NCBI RefSeq assembly: GCF_009208775.1
Contig: NZ_WFLM01000001.1
Coordinates: forward strand, 537,325 to 601,324
Reading direction: 5' to 3'
Length of the DNA stretch: 64,000 nucleotides
Origin: Silvanigrella paludirubra
Lineage (GTDB): Bacteria; Bdellovibrionota_B; Oligoflexia; Silvanigrellales; Silvanigrellaceae
Both the position numbers and the translations under genes were made by a program. Positions 8,175 through 17,599 of this stretch are shown one piece after another. Every line of letters begins with the position of its first letter. Position 1 is the stretch's first letter. The notes under the pieces were generated by a model. That model had not been told where the DNA came from, made no database searches, and saw only the letters and a program-made list of their open reading frames with translations.

Positions 8175-9809
8175 ATGCAATTTAAACGACAAATAGGTGC
8201 TGGTGGTGTGATGTTCGCTTCTATTGGAGCGATGGTTGGGTCCGGATGGCTTTTTAGTTCTTTATATGCCGCCCAACACGCTGGTCCTGCTGCTATTGTG
8301 TCTTGGTTAATTGCAACTGTATTTATTATTATCATCGCTCTAACGTTTGCTGAATTAGGTACCCTTTTTCCAATTGCGGGCGGTATTGCTAACTACCCAT
8401 TTTTTACTCATGGAAAATTAGCTGGGTTTTTGCTTGGTTGGATTTCTTGGCTTTCATTTTTAGTTTTAACACCCATAGAAGTTCAAGCAACCATTCAATA
8501 TATGACTAATTTTTTTCCTTCCTTGACAAGAGTTGAAAACAATATTCATCATTTAACAGCAAGTGGTTATATTATTGCGACAATACTTATGCTACTGCTG
8601 GTTTATATAAATACACGTGGTGTAAAATTCATGTCAGATACTAATAAAATATTTAGCATCTGGAAAATAATTGTTCCTGCCATTGCCATAATTATCTTTT
8701 TCTTAAACGCTAAAGGAACAAATAATTTAACATTAGAATCAGCAGGAGGTTTTGCTCCTTATGGATGGCATGGAATTCTTTCTGCATTAGCTGTAGCTGG
8801 GATCGTATTTTCTTTTAATGGGTTTCAAATTGGAATTATGATGGCAGCTGAAACAAAGGATCCCCAAAAAAATATTCCAAAAGCTATTATTGGGTCTGTT
8901 CTCTTAGGGGCTTTACTTTATATTTTATTACAAATTTCCTTTTTAGTAGCCATTCCTGAAGAAGCTCTAAAAAATGGATGGTCAGGATTGGCTTTTGCAG
9001 GGGATGCAGGACCTCTTGCTGGATTAGCAGTTACTCTTGGTGTCGTTTGGGTTGCCTATATGCTTTATGTAGATGCTATTGTTTCTCCTCTTGGGGCCGG
9101 TATTGTTTACGCAGCATCAAGTTCTCGTGTTCTCTATGCATTGAGTGCAAATGGTTATATTCCAGAACAGATAAAGAAAATTGATAAAAAAGGAATTCCA
9201 ATAACAAGCGTTTGGGTAAATTTCTTTTTTGGAATGCTCGCTTTTTTACCTTTTCCTGGATGGCAAGGAATGGTTGCTTTTTTGTCTTCTACAATGATTG
9301 CTGGATACGCCATTGTACCAATTTGTATTGTTGCGTTAAGAGAGCAACAACCTGACTTACATAGACCATTTCGTCTTCCAATGCATAAATTATTTTGTTT
9401 AGTTGCATTTTATATTTGTAACCTTATGCTTTTTTGGTCTGGTTGGGAGATAATGAGTAAGTTATTTATTGCTGTACTTGTTGGTTTCTTTATTTATCTT
9501 TCTCGTTTAATTTATCGTAAAGAAGTAAAAGAAAATATCTCAACTTGGAAAAATGCTTCATGGATATTTGTTTACCTTGCTGGTCTTTGTGTATTAACTA
9601 AATTTGGATCCTTTGAAGGTGGATTAAAAATAATCACAGTTGGCTACGACTTTATTGTTTTAGCAGCGTTTTCTATATTAATTATGTATCTATCTCAAAG
9701 AACAAAATTACCATCAGAAATGGCCGAGAAAAATATTGAATTGATTTTGTCAGGTCATGGTGGAATTGCAGAAGTAGAAATTCAAGAAAAATCTTATTCA
9801 GTAAATTAA
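8175..9809 (+). CDS. APC-superfamily amino-acid permease
   Basis: Inner-membrane transporter of 544 residues with about 12 to 14 hydrophobic segments. The N-terminus GAGGVMFASIGAMVGSGWLF carries the helix-1 G-S/A-G-W signature of the amino acid-polyamine-organocation family, and FSFNGFQIGIMMAAETKDP plus NIPKAIIGSVLLGALLY match the helix-6/7 region. It is closest in style to aspartate/proton-type or YfnA-like symporters, but the substrate cannot be fixed by eye. GGAG lies at 8164-8167, just before the ATG. The last 40 or so residues are polar and cytoplasmic. It stands alone on its strand. Confidence 0.85.
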   Translation: MQFKRQIGAGGVMFASIGAMVGSGWLFSSLYAAQHAGPAAIVSWLIATVFIIIIALTFAELGTLFPIAGGIANYPFFTHGKLAGFLLGWISWLSFLVLTPIEVQATIQYMTNFFPSLTRVENNIHHLTASGYIIATILMLLLVYINTRGVKFMSDTNKIFSIWKIIVPAIAIIIFFLNAKGTNNLTLESAGGFAPYGWHGILSALAVAGIVFSFNGFQIGIMMAAETKDPQKNIPKAIIGSVLLGALLYILLQISFLVAIPEEALKNGWSGLAFAGDAGPLAGLAVTLGVVWVAYMLYVDAIVSPLGAGIVYAASSSRVLYALSANGYIPEQIKKIDKKGIPITSVWVNFFFGMLAFLPFPGWQGMVAFLSSTMIAGYAIVPICIVALREQQPDLHRPFRLPMHKLFCLVAFYICNLMLFWSGWEIMSKLFIAVLVGFFIYLSRLIYRKEVKENISTWKNASWIFVYLAGLCVLTKFGSFEGGLKIITVGYDFIVLAAFSILIMYLSQRTKLPSEMAEKNIELILSGHGGIAEVEIQEKSYSVN

Positions 9810-9842
9810 AAAACTGATTTTTTTAAATATTATTTATAAATA

Positions 9843-10448
9843 TTAAAACATGTATCCCAAAGTTAGCCCATAATCAGGTTGAAATTGGGATACATTTTTA
9901 TGTAATCTTTCATTAGCAAGCTTCCAATCTGAATTATCCATTTTTGAATTTGGAAAATCACTAATATCAAAAGTATTTTTTTTATTTTTAATACCGATAC
10001 CAACATAGGCAGAAACTGTAAATCCAGATTCACTAATGAAACGGTATCCTGCTTGTAATACAGGGGCTACATAAAAAATATTGTATTGAAAATTTGTATC
10101 AGAATCTGAGATACTAGACTGAGAATAGGTAAAATTTATTTTTGCACCTACAAAAGGACCATACATTTTATTCGTAAAAAAATAATAATGTAAAAAGGGA
10201 GCTGCTGTATAAATATAACGATTTGCAGTAACTCCATTTGCCATATAAGGATTTTGCCTAAAATATTCTAAATTTAATCCAATAGAGTAGTTCTCAATTA
10301 AAGCAAACTCTGTATTTAATCCAATTCCTTGATTTATTAAAAGCAAGGGGTTAACTTCTAAAACTATATTTTCTTTACATTGAACATTGGCGTGTTGAAT
10401 AAATAAAACTGCCATACATAATTTTATTAAATTATTTTTCTTAAACAT
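9843..10448 (-). CDS. Predicted outer-membrane beta-barrel protein
   Basis: Unknown protein of 201 residues with a signal peptide (FKKNNLIKLCMAVLFIQHANVQC) and alternating polar/aromatic strands. It ends in YGLTLGYMF, with the terminal aromatic residue that the BAM complex recognises. Segments such as IVLEVNPLLLINQGIGLNTEF and APFLHYYFFTNKMYGPFVGAK look like membrane strands of a small eight-stranded barrel. A short GC hairpin (ACCGG-8-CCGGT, 10465-10482) lies just upstream of its ribosome site. It faces the permease gene, tail to tail. Family function unknown. Confidence 0.6.
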   Translation of the reverse strand: MFKKNNLIKLCMAVLFIQHANVQCKENIVLEVNPLLLINQGIGLNTEFALIENYSIGLNLEYFRQNPYMANGVTANRYIYTAAPFLHYYFFTNKMYGPFVGAKINFTYSQSSISDSDTNFQYNIFYVAPVLQAGYRFISESGFTVSAYVGIGIKNKKNTFDISDFPNSKMDNSDWKLANERLHKNVSQFQPDYGLTLGYMF

Positions 10449-10556
10449 CTTAAGTCCTTAAATTACCGGTTCTTGTTCCGGTTTGTTACGAATGTTATAA
10501 CAGGAAGATAGGGGTTATGGCAAAATTGATTTCCATAATTTATTTTTAGGAGTTTT

Positions 10557-10982
10557 ATGACTAAAATTAAAGAAGCTTCCAAGTTTAACTATGAAATGAT
10601 CATTAAAGAAAATCATTTAGATTCTTTTGGTCATGTAAATAACGCTGTTTATATGCAAATATTTGAGGAAGCTCGATGGGAATTTATTACTATAAATGGA
10701 TATGGCTTAAATGAAATTCATAAATTAAAAAAAGGCCCCATTGTTTTAGAGGCAAATTTAAAATTTATAAAAGAAATAAAATTAAGAGAAAAAATAAATA
10801 TTGAAACAATTTGTACTGATGCAAAATCGAAAATTCTAAATTTAACCCAAAAAATAATAAACTCAAAAAACGAAATATGTACTGAAGCCAATTTTGTTTT
10901 AGCCTTTTTTGATTTAGAAGCAAGAAAAATTTTAAATCCTACGCCTGAATGGTTACATGCCGTAGGCGTCAAATTTGAATGA
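10557..10982 (+). CDS. Acyl-CoA thioesterase, hotdog fold (YbgC/4HBT type)
   Basis: Cytoplasmic enzyme of 141 residues predicted to hydrolyse acyl-CoA thioesters. The motif NHLDSFGHVNNAVYMQIFEE contains the family's D-x-x-GHVNN active-site stretch followed by E-x-A-R. The size is normal for a single hotdog domain. TTTAGGAG precedes the ATG. It is followed 23 bases later by a short-chain dehydrogenase and then a multicopper oxidase on the same strand, so the three may be co-transcribed. The acyl chain is not known. Confidence 0.8.
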   Translation: MTKIKEASKFNYEMIIKENHLDSFGHVNNAVYMQIFEEARWEFITINGYGLNEIHKLKKGPIVLEANLKFIKEIKLREKINIETICTDAKSKILNLTQKIINSKNEICTEANFVLAFFDLEARKILNPTPEWLHAVGVKFE

Positions 10983-11005
10983 TTTAATCTCTATGGAATA
11001 AATAT

Positions 11006-11788
11006 ATGCAAAATAAAATATTTTCTGTTAAAGATAAAAAAATATTAATTACAGGAGCTTCAACTGGTTTAGGAAGACATTTTTCCAAAATTTTAGTCGA
11101 AGCAGGTGCTCATGTTATTGCCTGTGCAAGAAGAGTAAATTTATTACAAGATTTAAAAAATGAAGCTCAAGATAAAATTGGTAAAATTACTATATTACCT
11201 TTAGATATTTTAGATTATAATTCTGTCGATATTAAATTAACAGATTTATTTCAGGGCATAAATGGTATTGATGTTCTTATTAATAATGCAGGTTATTCTC
11301 CAAAAGTAAAAAAGCCTATTTTTGAAACAAATTTAGACGATTGGGATGAGGTTTTTAATACAAATTTAAAAGCCTTATGGAATTTAACTAAAATCACAGC
11401 AAAAGATATGTCTACTCGAAAAATACAGGGAAGTATTATTAATATTTCTTCAACTGTTGCTAATAGAACAAGAATTGGAAATCCAATGTATGGTATTTCA
11501 AAGACTGCTGTTGCTTCTTTAACTCAAAAATTAGCTTTGGAATTCGCACAATATAAAATTAGAGTAAACGCAATTGCTCCTGGTTTTTTTGAAACCGATA
11601 TGAATAGAAATTATATTTTGAGTCCACAAGGTCAAGAAACGATAAAACGAACAATTCCTCTTGAAAGAATTGGTGAATATTCTGAATTAAATGGAATAAT
11701 ATTTCTTTTATCTTCTAATGCTTCTACCTATATTACAGGTGAATGTATTTTTATAGATGGTGGTTATGTCGTTAATTCTGTAACTTAA
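11006..11788 (+). CDS. Short-chain dehydrogenase/reductase (SDR)
   Basis: NAD(P)-dependent oxidoreductase of 260 residues. The Rossmann cofactor motif is ITGASTGLGRHFSKILVEAG, the NNAG motif is in DVLINNAGYSP, and the catalytic Ser-Tyr-Lys set is in NISSTVANRTRIGNPMYGIS followed by K. The end has the usual APGFFETDMNRN and FIDGGYVV. An Arg pair after strand 2 (CARRVN) suggests NADP preference. It lies between the thioesterase and the multicopper oxidase, 15 bases from the latter. Substrate unknown; similarity is to the FabG-like classical group. Confidence 0.88.
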   Translation: MQNKIFSVKDKKILITGASTGLGRHFSKILVEAGAHVIACARRVNLLQDLKNEAQDKIGKITILPLDILDYNSVDIKLTDLFQGINGIDVLINNAGYSPKVKKPIFETNLDDWDEVFNTNLKALWNLTKITAKDMSTRKIQGSIINISSTVANRTRIGNPMYGISKTAVASLTQKLALEFAQYKIRVNAIAPGFFETDMNRNYILSPQGQETIKRTIPLERIGEYSELNGIIFLLSSNASTYITGECIFIDGGYVVNSVT

Positions 11789-11803
11789 TTAATAAGGAAT
11801 TTT

Positions 11804-13360
11804 ATGAATTATATAAATAAAACGTTTTTTCTTTTAGGGTTCTTTTTTATTACTAAATTTGCTTTAGCATATGAAAATAAAAATGCACATTCTATGCATA
11901 TGAATAAATCAGATTCTAATTCAAATGAAGAAAAATTTTCAGAATCTATAAAAAATTTAAACTTTGTCAAAAAAGCACAAGTTGTTAAATTAAAAGATGG
12001 TGAAACTTTTATATTAATTGCTTCCATAGTGAAACAAAAAATTGGGGGTCAGACAATTCGCAGATATGCTTATAATGGAATGATTCCTGGGCCAATTATT
12101 GAAGTAACTAAAGGATCTCATGTTAAAATAAAATTTATAAATCAAACCGATAGTGATCAAACTTTGCATTCTCATGGTCTCCGATTAGATTATCGTTATG
12201 ATGGCGCTGTTGGATTAGGCCAAAAAGCTCCTGTAAAACCAGGTGAATCTTTTGTCTATGAGCTTAAATTTCCAGATACAGGAGTATATTGGTATCACCC
12301 CCATGTAAGGGAAGATTATTCACAAGACATGGGATTATATGGAAATTATTTTGTTAAAGATATTGCGAAAAAAGAAGAACCATTTAATAAACAAATTCCT
12401 ATTGTATTAGATGATATTTTATTAGATAAAAATGCTCAACCATTTTATAAAAACTATGCTAATTATGCTGCCATGGGTCGATTTGGAAATGTCATGCTAA
12501 TCAATGGTATTTCTGATTTCTCAGCTGACGTTAATAAAGGAGATGTTGTCCGATTATATTTAACAAATACAGCAAATACGAGGACATTTCAATTTGCTAT
12601 ACCAAATACAAAAATGAAACTGATTGCTGGTGATGCAAGCTCTTTTGAAAAAGAAGAATGGGTTAAAAGTATTATTATTGCACCTTCTGAAAGGTATACT
12701 GTCGATGTTCTATTTGAAAAAGAAGGAATATATCCAATTCAAAGTTTAAGTCCTGAGAAGAATTATAATTTAGGTAAAATAAAAGTAACAAACAAAAAAA
12801 GCAAAAATAGTTATATTAAAATATTTAATGAAATTCATAATGATAAAGATATGATTGCTGAAATTGAAAAAGTAAAACCATATTTTGATAAACCAATCGA
12901 CAAAAAATTATTACTAACTGTAAAAATGGAAATGGAACATGCAGAAGAAAATCCTCCTAAAATAGAATGGGAAGATACTATGCCTGAAATGAATTCTATG
13001 ATGACATCAAAAGATGTTGTTTGGGAACTTTTAGATTTAGATACCAAAAAAACAAATATGGATGTCCATTGGAACTTTAAAAAAGGCAATTATTATAAAA
13101 TTAGTATTTTTAATGATCCTAAATCCAAACACCCTATGCAGCATCCTATCCATTTTCATGGGCAAAGATTTTTAGTGTTAAGTACTTCAGGTATTAAAAA
13201 TACAAATTTTGTTTGGAAAGATACTGTTCTTGTAAAAACAGGAGATACAGTTGAAATTTTATTAGAAGCTTCAAATGTTGGAAAATGGATGTCACACTGT
13301 CATATCGCTGAGCATTTGACTTCAGGCATGATGATGACATTTGATGTAGAAGAAAAATAA
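11804..13360 (+). CDS. Multicopper oxidase (laccase/CopA-CueO type)
   Basis: Exported copper enzyme of 518 residues coupling substrate oxidation to O2 reduction. After a signal peptide ending near FALAYEN, all four copper-binding motifs are present: LHSHG (H122, H124), WYHPH (H165, H167), HPIHFHGQ near the C-terminus, and SHCHIAEHLTSGMMM with the type-1 Cys and two His. A His/Met-rich patch follows the signal peptide (HSMHMN) and may bind copper. The segment between residues 330 and 420 is less conserved and Met-rich. Possible roles are copper detoxification or oxidation of phenols and metals. The preceding gene is 15 bases upstream. Confidence 0.92.
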   Translation: MNYINKTFFLLGFFFITKFALAYENKNAHSMHMNKSDSNSNEEKFSESIKNLNFVKKAQVVKLKDGETFILIASIVKQKIGGQTIRRYAYNGMIPGPIIEVTKGSHVKIKFINQTDSDQTLHSHGLRLDYRYDGAVGLGQKAPVKPGESFVYELKFPDTGVYWYHPHVREDYSQDMGLYGNYFVKDIAKKEEPFNKQIPIVLDDILLDKNAQPFYKNYANYAAMGRFGNVMLINGISDFSADVNKGDVVRLYLTNTANTRTFQFAIPNTKMKLIAGDASSFEKEEWVKSIIIAPSERYTVDVLFEKEGIYPIQSLSPEKNYNLGKIKVTNKKSKNSYIKIFNEIHNDKDMIAEIEKVKPYFDKPIDKKLLLTVKMEMEHAEENPPKIEWEDTMPEMNSMMTSKDVVWELLDLDTKKTNMDVHWNFKKGNYYKISIFNDPKSKHPMQHPIHFHGQRFLVLSTSGIKNTNFVWKDTVLVKTGDTVEILLEASNVGKWMSHCHIAEHLTSGMMMTFDVEEK

Positions 13361-13378
13361 AATTTTGTCGATAAGCTA

Positions 13379-13399
13379 GTCCTATCTTGGAGATAGGAC
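13379..13399 (+). promoter_or_regulatory. Hairpin covering the ribosome site of the PIG-L gene
   Basis: GTCCTATCT-tgg-AGATAGGAC is a perfect nine-pair stem with a three-base loop, ending one base before the ATG at 13401. Both candidate ribosome sites (GGAG at 13389-13392, AGGA at 13395-13398) lie inside it. There is no U tract, so it is not an obvious terminator; masking of the ribosome site is the simplest reading. Confidence 0.5.
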
Positions 13400-13400
13400 A

Positions 13401-15116
13401 ATGGTTATTGATTTTAAAAATTTCACAAATTACTGTTTTATTTATATATTTCAATTTATATTATTAACTCCTCAAATTATTTATGCCCAAAATTACTGTG
13501 ATAAAATAGGTAAAATATTTGTAATTGTTGCTCATGCAAATGATGATCTTTATTTTATGAATCCTAGAATTAAAAAAGAAATTGATAAAGGGCTTTGTAT
13601 AAAAGTAGTTCATTTAACAGCAGGTTATAATATTCATGATAATTATATTGAAAGCATAGAAGGTAGTAAAGCAGCTTATGCACAAATGATTGGTATTTCA
13701 TCACCAAATTGGTTAGAAAGCTGGGAATATATAAATGGAAAAGAAATTCATAAATTTATTTTAACGAAACAAAATGGACAATGGATAGAAATACAAGACT
13801 TAGGATTACCAAGTAGCTCAAGCTCAAGTTCGAATTCTCATTTTGGAGTAACTTTAGCAGAATTATTTCATGATTCTAATAAAACAACTAGAACAATTAA
13901 TGGAAAAAAAACAGAATATAATTGGAAAGAGATACAAAATTATATAAATTCAATATTTTCACTTGAGAATCCTCAATTTATTTTTGCAACTGACCCATAT
14001 GGAGTCTTTTTTGAAGATGGACGTGAAGGACAGCATCCTGATCATATTTTATCAGCAAAATTAGTCCAAAATTCAGATTTTGGAAGAATTAATTCTCCTA
14101 AAATATATTATTTTAAAACTAATCAAATTAATAATCTAGAAAAAAACTTATTGAGTAATGAAATATTTGAAAAAAAATTATATCTTTCAAGTTATAAAAG
14201 AAAAGATAATTCAGAATATCAATATATTTCACCAAAAATCCAAATAGACTGTATGGATAGTATAAATGAATTTAAGAAAATATATTCACCCTATGGCTGG
14301 GTTTGTAAAATGTATAAAGCCACTTCAGATAATTACATTATAGCAGAAATATTAAAAGATAGTAATACAAATAAATGTTTATTATTAAATAATGAAAATG
14401 ATTTTATTTTTGGAGAAGATTGTAATTCAGCAAATTATATTTCAATCACTAAAGATGGAAATGCCTATCTTGCAAATTTAGGCAAAATTATCAATACTCC
14501 ATTTGCTATTAATAGACAGATTCGTGCCAAAGCTTATGAACCAATTCAAAATTTTATATGGCAATATGATGGTTTTTCTAAATTAAGTTATTTAAATTTA
14601 AAAACGGGAGAAAGATATTGTGTAGATAATAAAGAAGGTCAAGCAATTTTAGAAAAATGTTCAAAATCTAGAACAGATCTCAATATTTTATTAAATAATA
14701 AAAATAATTTAATTTTATCTTCTTTAAAAAATATAAAAATAAGAAATACCGAAAATAATGAGAGCTGTTTAGCAATAGATAATGAATCCGTCCTTGTTTC
14801 TTCTTGCGACTCAGAAAATACATTATTAAATTTTCTACAAACAGGCCAAATACAAAGTGCAATAGATGAATCAAAATGTTTGCAAACAGAATTTTTTAGT
14901 GAAAATACTAAATTAACATTTAGTAAATGTAGCAGCAATAGTGCGGGTCAAATTTTTAAAATAAAAAATGTGGGAGAACATAATTATATTATTATAAATA
15001 ATGCACTATCTATTTGTTTTGAAATTCGTAATGATTTAATTATTTCATCCTCCTGTACGGGTTATAAAAAACAATTATGGAATGTTATAAAAAATAATAA
15101 TATTATTATACCATGA
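13401..15116 (+). CDS. Secreted PIG-L/LmbE-type deacetylase with C-terminal ricin-like lectin domain
   Basis: Predicted extracellular zinc deacetylase acting on N-acetylglucosamine-type substrates. After a signal peptide (ending near PQIIYAQN) comes VIVAHANDDLYFMNP, a variant of the AHPDDE zinc motif with the Pro changed to Ala-Asn, and later GREGQHPDHILSAK, the second metal motif. From about residue 390 the protein changes to Cys-rich repeats (KTGERYCVDNKEGQAILEKC, ESCLAIDNESVLVSSC, ESKCLQTEFF) that look like a beta-trefoil carbohydrate-binding domain. A serine run (SSSSSSSNS) forms a linker near residue 140. The start overlaps the hairpin described separately. It follows the multicopper oxidase by 40 bases. 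Confidence 0.7.
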   Translation: MVIDFKNFTNYCFIYIFQFILLTPQIIYAQNYCDKIGKIFVIVAHANDDLYFMNPRIKKEIDKGLCIKVVHLTAGYNIHDNYIESIEGSKAAYAQMIGISSPNWLESWEYINGKEIHKFILTKQNGQWIEIQDLGLPSSSSSSSNSHFGVTLAELFHDSNKTTRTINGKKTEYNWKEIQNYINSIFSLENPQFIFATDPYGVFFEDGREGQHPDHILSAKLVQNSDFGRINSPKIYYFKTNQINNLEKNLLSNEIFEKKLYLSSYKRKDNSEYQYISPKIQIDCMDSINEFKKIYSPYGWVCKMYKATSDNYIIAEILKDSNTNKCLLLNNENDFIFGEDCNSANYISITKDGNAYLANLGKIINTPFAINRQIRAKAYEPIQNFIWQYDGFSKLSYLNLKTGERYCVDNKEGQAILEKCSKSRTDLNILLNNKNNLILSSLKNIKIRNTENNESCLAIDNESVLVSSCDSENTLLNFLQTGQIQSAIDESKCLQTEFFSENTKLTFSKCSSNSAGQIFKIKNVGEHNYIIINNALSICFEIRNDLIISSSCTGYKKQLWNVIKNNNIIIP

Positions 15117-15128
15117 ATATTACTAAAA

Positions 15129-16265
15129 TTATTTTTTTATTTGATTTGCTCCAAATATTTTAAAAGTTTTTGATTCTATTACTTTTCCATTAATTTGAAT
15201 ATCTAGTTTATGATCTCCATTATAATATTTTCTAGTGCTAATCTCTTTAAATAAGTGTTTTTTAGTTATTGTAATTCTATCAGCAGGAGAAATTGAAATA
15301 TTCTTTAGCTTAAAAACTTTAATAGAAGATTTTCCTTTATCACGTAAAAAATGAATACGATAATCTATAACTAAATTTTGTTGTTTTTTCATTTTAGAGG
15401 AAATGATAAATGAAAATTCTAAATTTTTTCCCATATATATTTTGTCTGAATTAAAAAAAATGTTTTCAATATGAATATCAAATTTAGTAGATACATCTAA
15501 AAAAGAGAGTGCAGTTGGATTTCCTTCTTTAATCAGATTTCTTAGTGAGTGCCTTATAATCCAATTTAATTTTTCTTTTTTTTCTTCTGAATTAGCCTCT
15601 TTTTTCCATTTATTCAATAATTCAAATATAATATTTGGGTGATCTTTAGAAATATCATTCAGGTGATTAGCAACGCTTTTACGAACATAAAGTTCATCAT
15701 CAAATTTTAAATTTTCTAAAATAGGCAGGGTTAGGCTAGGGTCCTTTATAAAACTTTTAAGTTGTTCACCCCAAGGTAGCCTTGGTCTAGATCCCTCGCT
15801 TGCCCATCTGCGAACATGTTTATTTTGATCTGCAGAACAATTTATTAAAAAAGAAAGAGTCTTTTGTGTATCATTAATAAGGAAAGGTCTTATTGCCCAT
15901 TCACTTGTAAATAATTTTGTTAACTCTTTTAAAGATTTAAGTGAAAGTTCTTTATCATTTTGGCCATAAAATTGGATATAATCTGTTATAGGCCATAAAT
16001 CAAAATCTTCGAGCTTTGGAGAAGATGAAGTTTTCATTAATATTGAAATAGCTTCATTATAATTTTTTGGCAGAAGTTCATATAATATATCTCGTATTTT
16101 TGAAACCCTTTCTTTTAAAGTTAAATTTTCTAAAGATATATGATATTTTAAAAACGATTTTTTATCAAATTTAGGATAAATGGGACTAATCGCTTCATTC
16201 ATTCGTATAAAATAATTTTTACCTAGTTTATGTTTAAGAGCCTTAGGATTTTCATCTGATTTCAT
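15129..16265 (-). CDS. alkC: DNA glycosylase AlkC, with C-terminal Ig-like domain
   Basis: Removes 3-methyl-adenine and 3-methyl-cytosine type lesions from DNA without base flipping. The N-terminus ALKHKLGKNYFIRMNEAI followed by FDKKSFL, and the central RRWASEGSRPRLPWG, are hallmark AlkC segments within a HEAT-like helical solenoid (residues about 10-265). The last 110 residues (from FDIHIENIFFNSDKIYMGK) are beta-rich and match the Ig-like domain that some AlkC proteins carry. I start at 16265 (ATG, with GGAAA upstream) rather than an in-frame TTG four codons earlier. It lies downstream of thrC with 58 bases between, where TATAAT (16290-16295) may give it its own promoter. Confidence 0.8.
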   Translation of the reverse strand: MKSDENPKALKHKLGKNYFIRMNEAISPIYPKFDKKSFLKYHISLENLTLKERVSKIRDILYELLPKNYNEAISILMKTSSSPKLEDFDLWPITDYIQFYGQNDKELSLKSLKELTKLFTSEWAIRPFLINDTQKTLSFLINCSADQNKHVRRWASEGSRPRLPWGEQLKSFIKDPSLTLPILENLKFDDELYVRKSVANHLNDISKDHPNIIFELLNKWKKEANSEEKKEKLNWIIRHSLRNLIKEGNPTALSFLDVSTKFDIHIENIFFNSDKIYMGKNLEFSFIISSKMKKQQNLVIDYRIHFLRDKGKSSIKVFKLKNISISPADRITITKKHLFKEISTRKYYNGDHKLDIQINGKVIESKTFKIFGANQIKK

Positions 16266-16323
16266 ATATTTTTCCAAAATGAATGACTCATTATATAATA
16301 AATGAGGAGGTATCTGTTAAAAA

Positions 16324-17595
16324 TCATTTATTAATATTATTTTTTAACTCAGTCAAGTTTGGCTCAATATTTATAAAAGAAAGTTTTTTGTTTAATAATT
16401 TTTTTAATTCTTCTGAAATTGGAACTTTATCTAAAATAATAGGCTCAATAATATCATCAAACTTGCATGGGTCTGCAGTTGATACAACGATAGATGGATC
16501 TAAATTTAATTTATTTTTTACATAAAATGAAGTTGCCGTATGAGGGCATATAATATAATTATATTTATTATAAACTTCTTGTATTGTTTGCGATATTTTT
16601 ATGTTATCTACACTTATTGCCATAATATTTTTTTTAAAAAGTTCATAGGCTGGAAACAAATGAGAGAGTCTCTCAAAATTACTTGGATTCCCCACATCCA
16701 TTGCATTTGCTAATGTTAAAATACTCTTTTGAGGTAGATAAGTTCCCGAAGAAAGATAATCACAAATCACTTTGTTTTCATTGGTAGATAAAGAAATTTC
16801 ATTGATAGGGAAACCCATTTCTCTAGCCCAAAAAGCAGCTGTAGCATTTCCTAAATTTCCAGTAGGTATAATATAGTTTGGTTTCTTATTATATAAAGAA
16901 AAGAATTGGTAACTTGAATAAGCATAGTATACAATTTGAGGCAAAAGACGCCCTATATTAATGCTATTCGCACTTGATATATGCATTTCATTTTGCCACC
17001 ATTCATCTTGAAAAGCATCTTTTACAAGCTTTTGACAATCATCGAAAGTACCATTTACTGCAAAAGATAAAATATTTGAATCCCAACATGCAAGTTGTTG
17101 TTCCTGTTTTTTAGATACTTTTCCTTTAGGGTAAAGAATAATAACATTTATGTTTTCTTTTTTATAAAAAGCACTTGCTACAGCTGATCCTGTATCACCA
17201 GAAGTAGCAACCATTATTGTTACTTTATTTTTGTTATTTATTCTTGATAAACATTCTGCCAAAAAACGAGCTCCAAAATCTTTAAAAGATAGAGTGGGAC
17301 CTTTACATAAATCTAAAATAAAAGTGCTCTCATTAATCCTATTTAGGGGAATAGGAAAAGAAAAAGCCTGATCACAAATTTCAGATAATTTATTTTGTAA
17401 AATATCATTTTCAAAAAAACCATTTAAAACCATCGCAGCAAAATCTGGAATTTTCATTTTTACATTAAAGTCATTTAAATTTATTTTTGGAAAATATTCT
17501 GGAATAAATAAACCACCATCTTTTGCAAGTCCTAATTTAATGCAATCACTTAAAGAATATTTTAAATTTTTATTCCGACTACTTATAAACAACAT
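16324..17595 (-). CDS. thrC: Threonine synthase
   Basis: Converts O-phosphohomoserine to threonine, the last step of the pathway; pyridoxal-phosphate enzyme in the cytoplasm. The cofactor lysine is in CKGPTLSFKDFGARFLAE; other family stretches are TIMVATSGDTGSAVASAFY, and IPTGNLGNATAAFWAREMG. At 423 residues it resembles the E. coli type. The start is the ATG at 17595, four bases after the thrB stop, with GAAGGA upstream; the open frame continues back into thrB without a ribosome site. It is the last gene of the thr operon. Confidence 0.95.
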   Translation of the reverse strand: MLFISSRNKNLKYSLSDCIKLGLAKDGGLFIPEYFPKINLNDFNVKMKIPDFAAMVLNGFFENDILQNKLSEICDQAFSFPIPLNRINESTFILDLCKGPTLSFKDFGARFLAECLSRINNKNKVTIMVATSGDTGSAVASAFYKKENINVIILYPKGKVSKKQEQQLACWDSNILSFAVNGTFDDCQKLVKDAFQDEWWQNEMHISSANSINIGRLLPQIVYYAYSSYQFFSLYNKKPNYIIPTGNLGNATAAFWAREMGFPINEISLSTNENKVICDYLSSGTYLPQKSILTLANAMDVGNPSNFERLSHLFPAYELFKKNIMAISVDNIKISQTIQEVYNKYNYIICPHTATSFYVKNKLNLDPSIVVSTADPCKFDDIIEPIILDKVPISEELKKLLNKKLSFINIEPNLTELKNNINK

Positions 17596-17599
17596 ATCT

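Noticed and set aside
8978-9184. Plus-strand Cys/Ser-rich frame inside the permease gene
   Set aside because: Overlaps the permease in another frame without ribosome site or family similarity.
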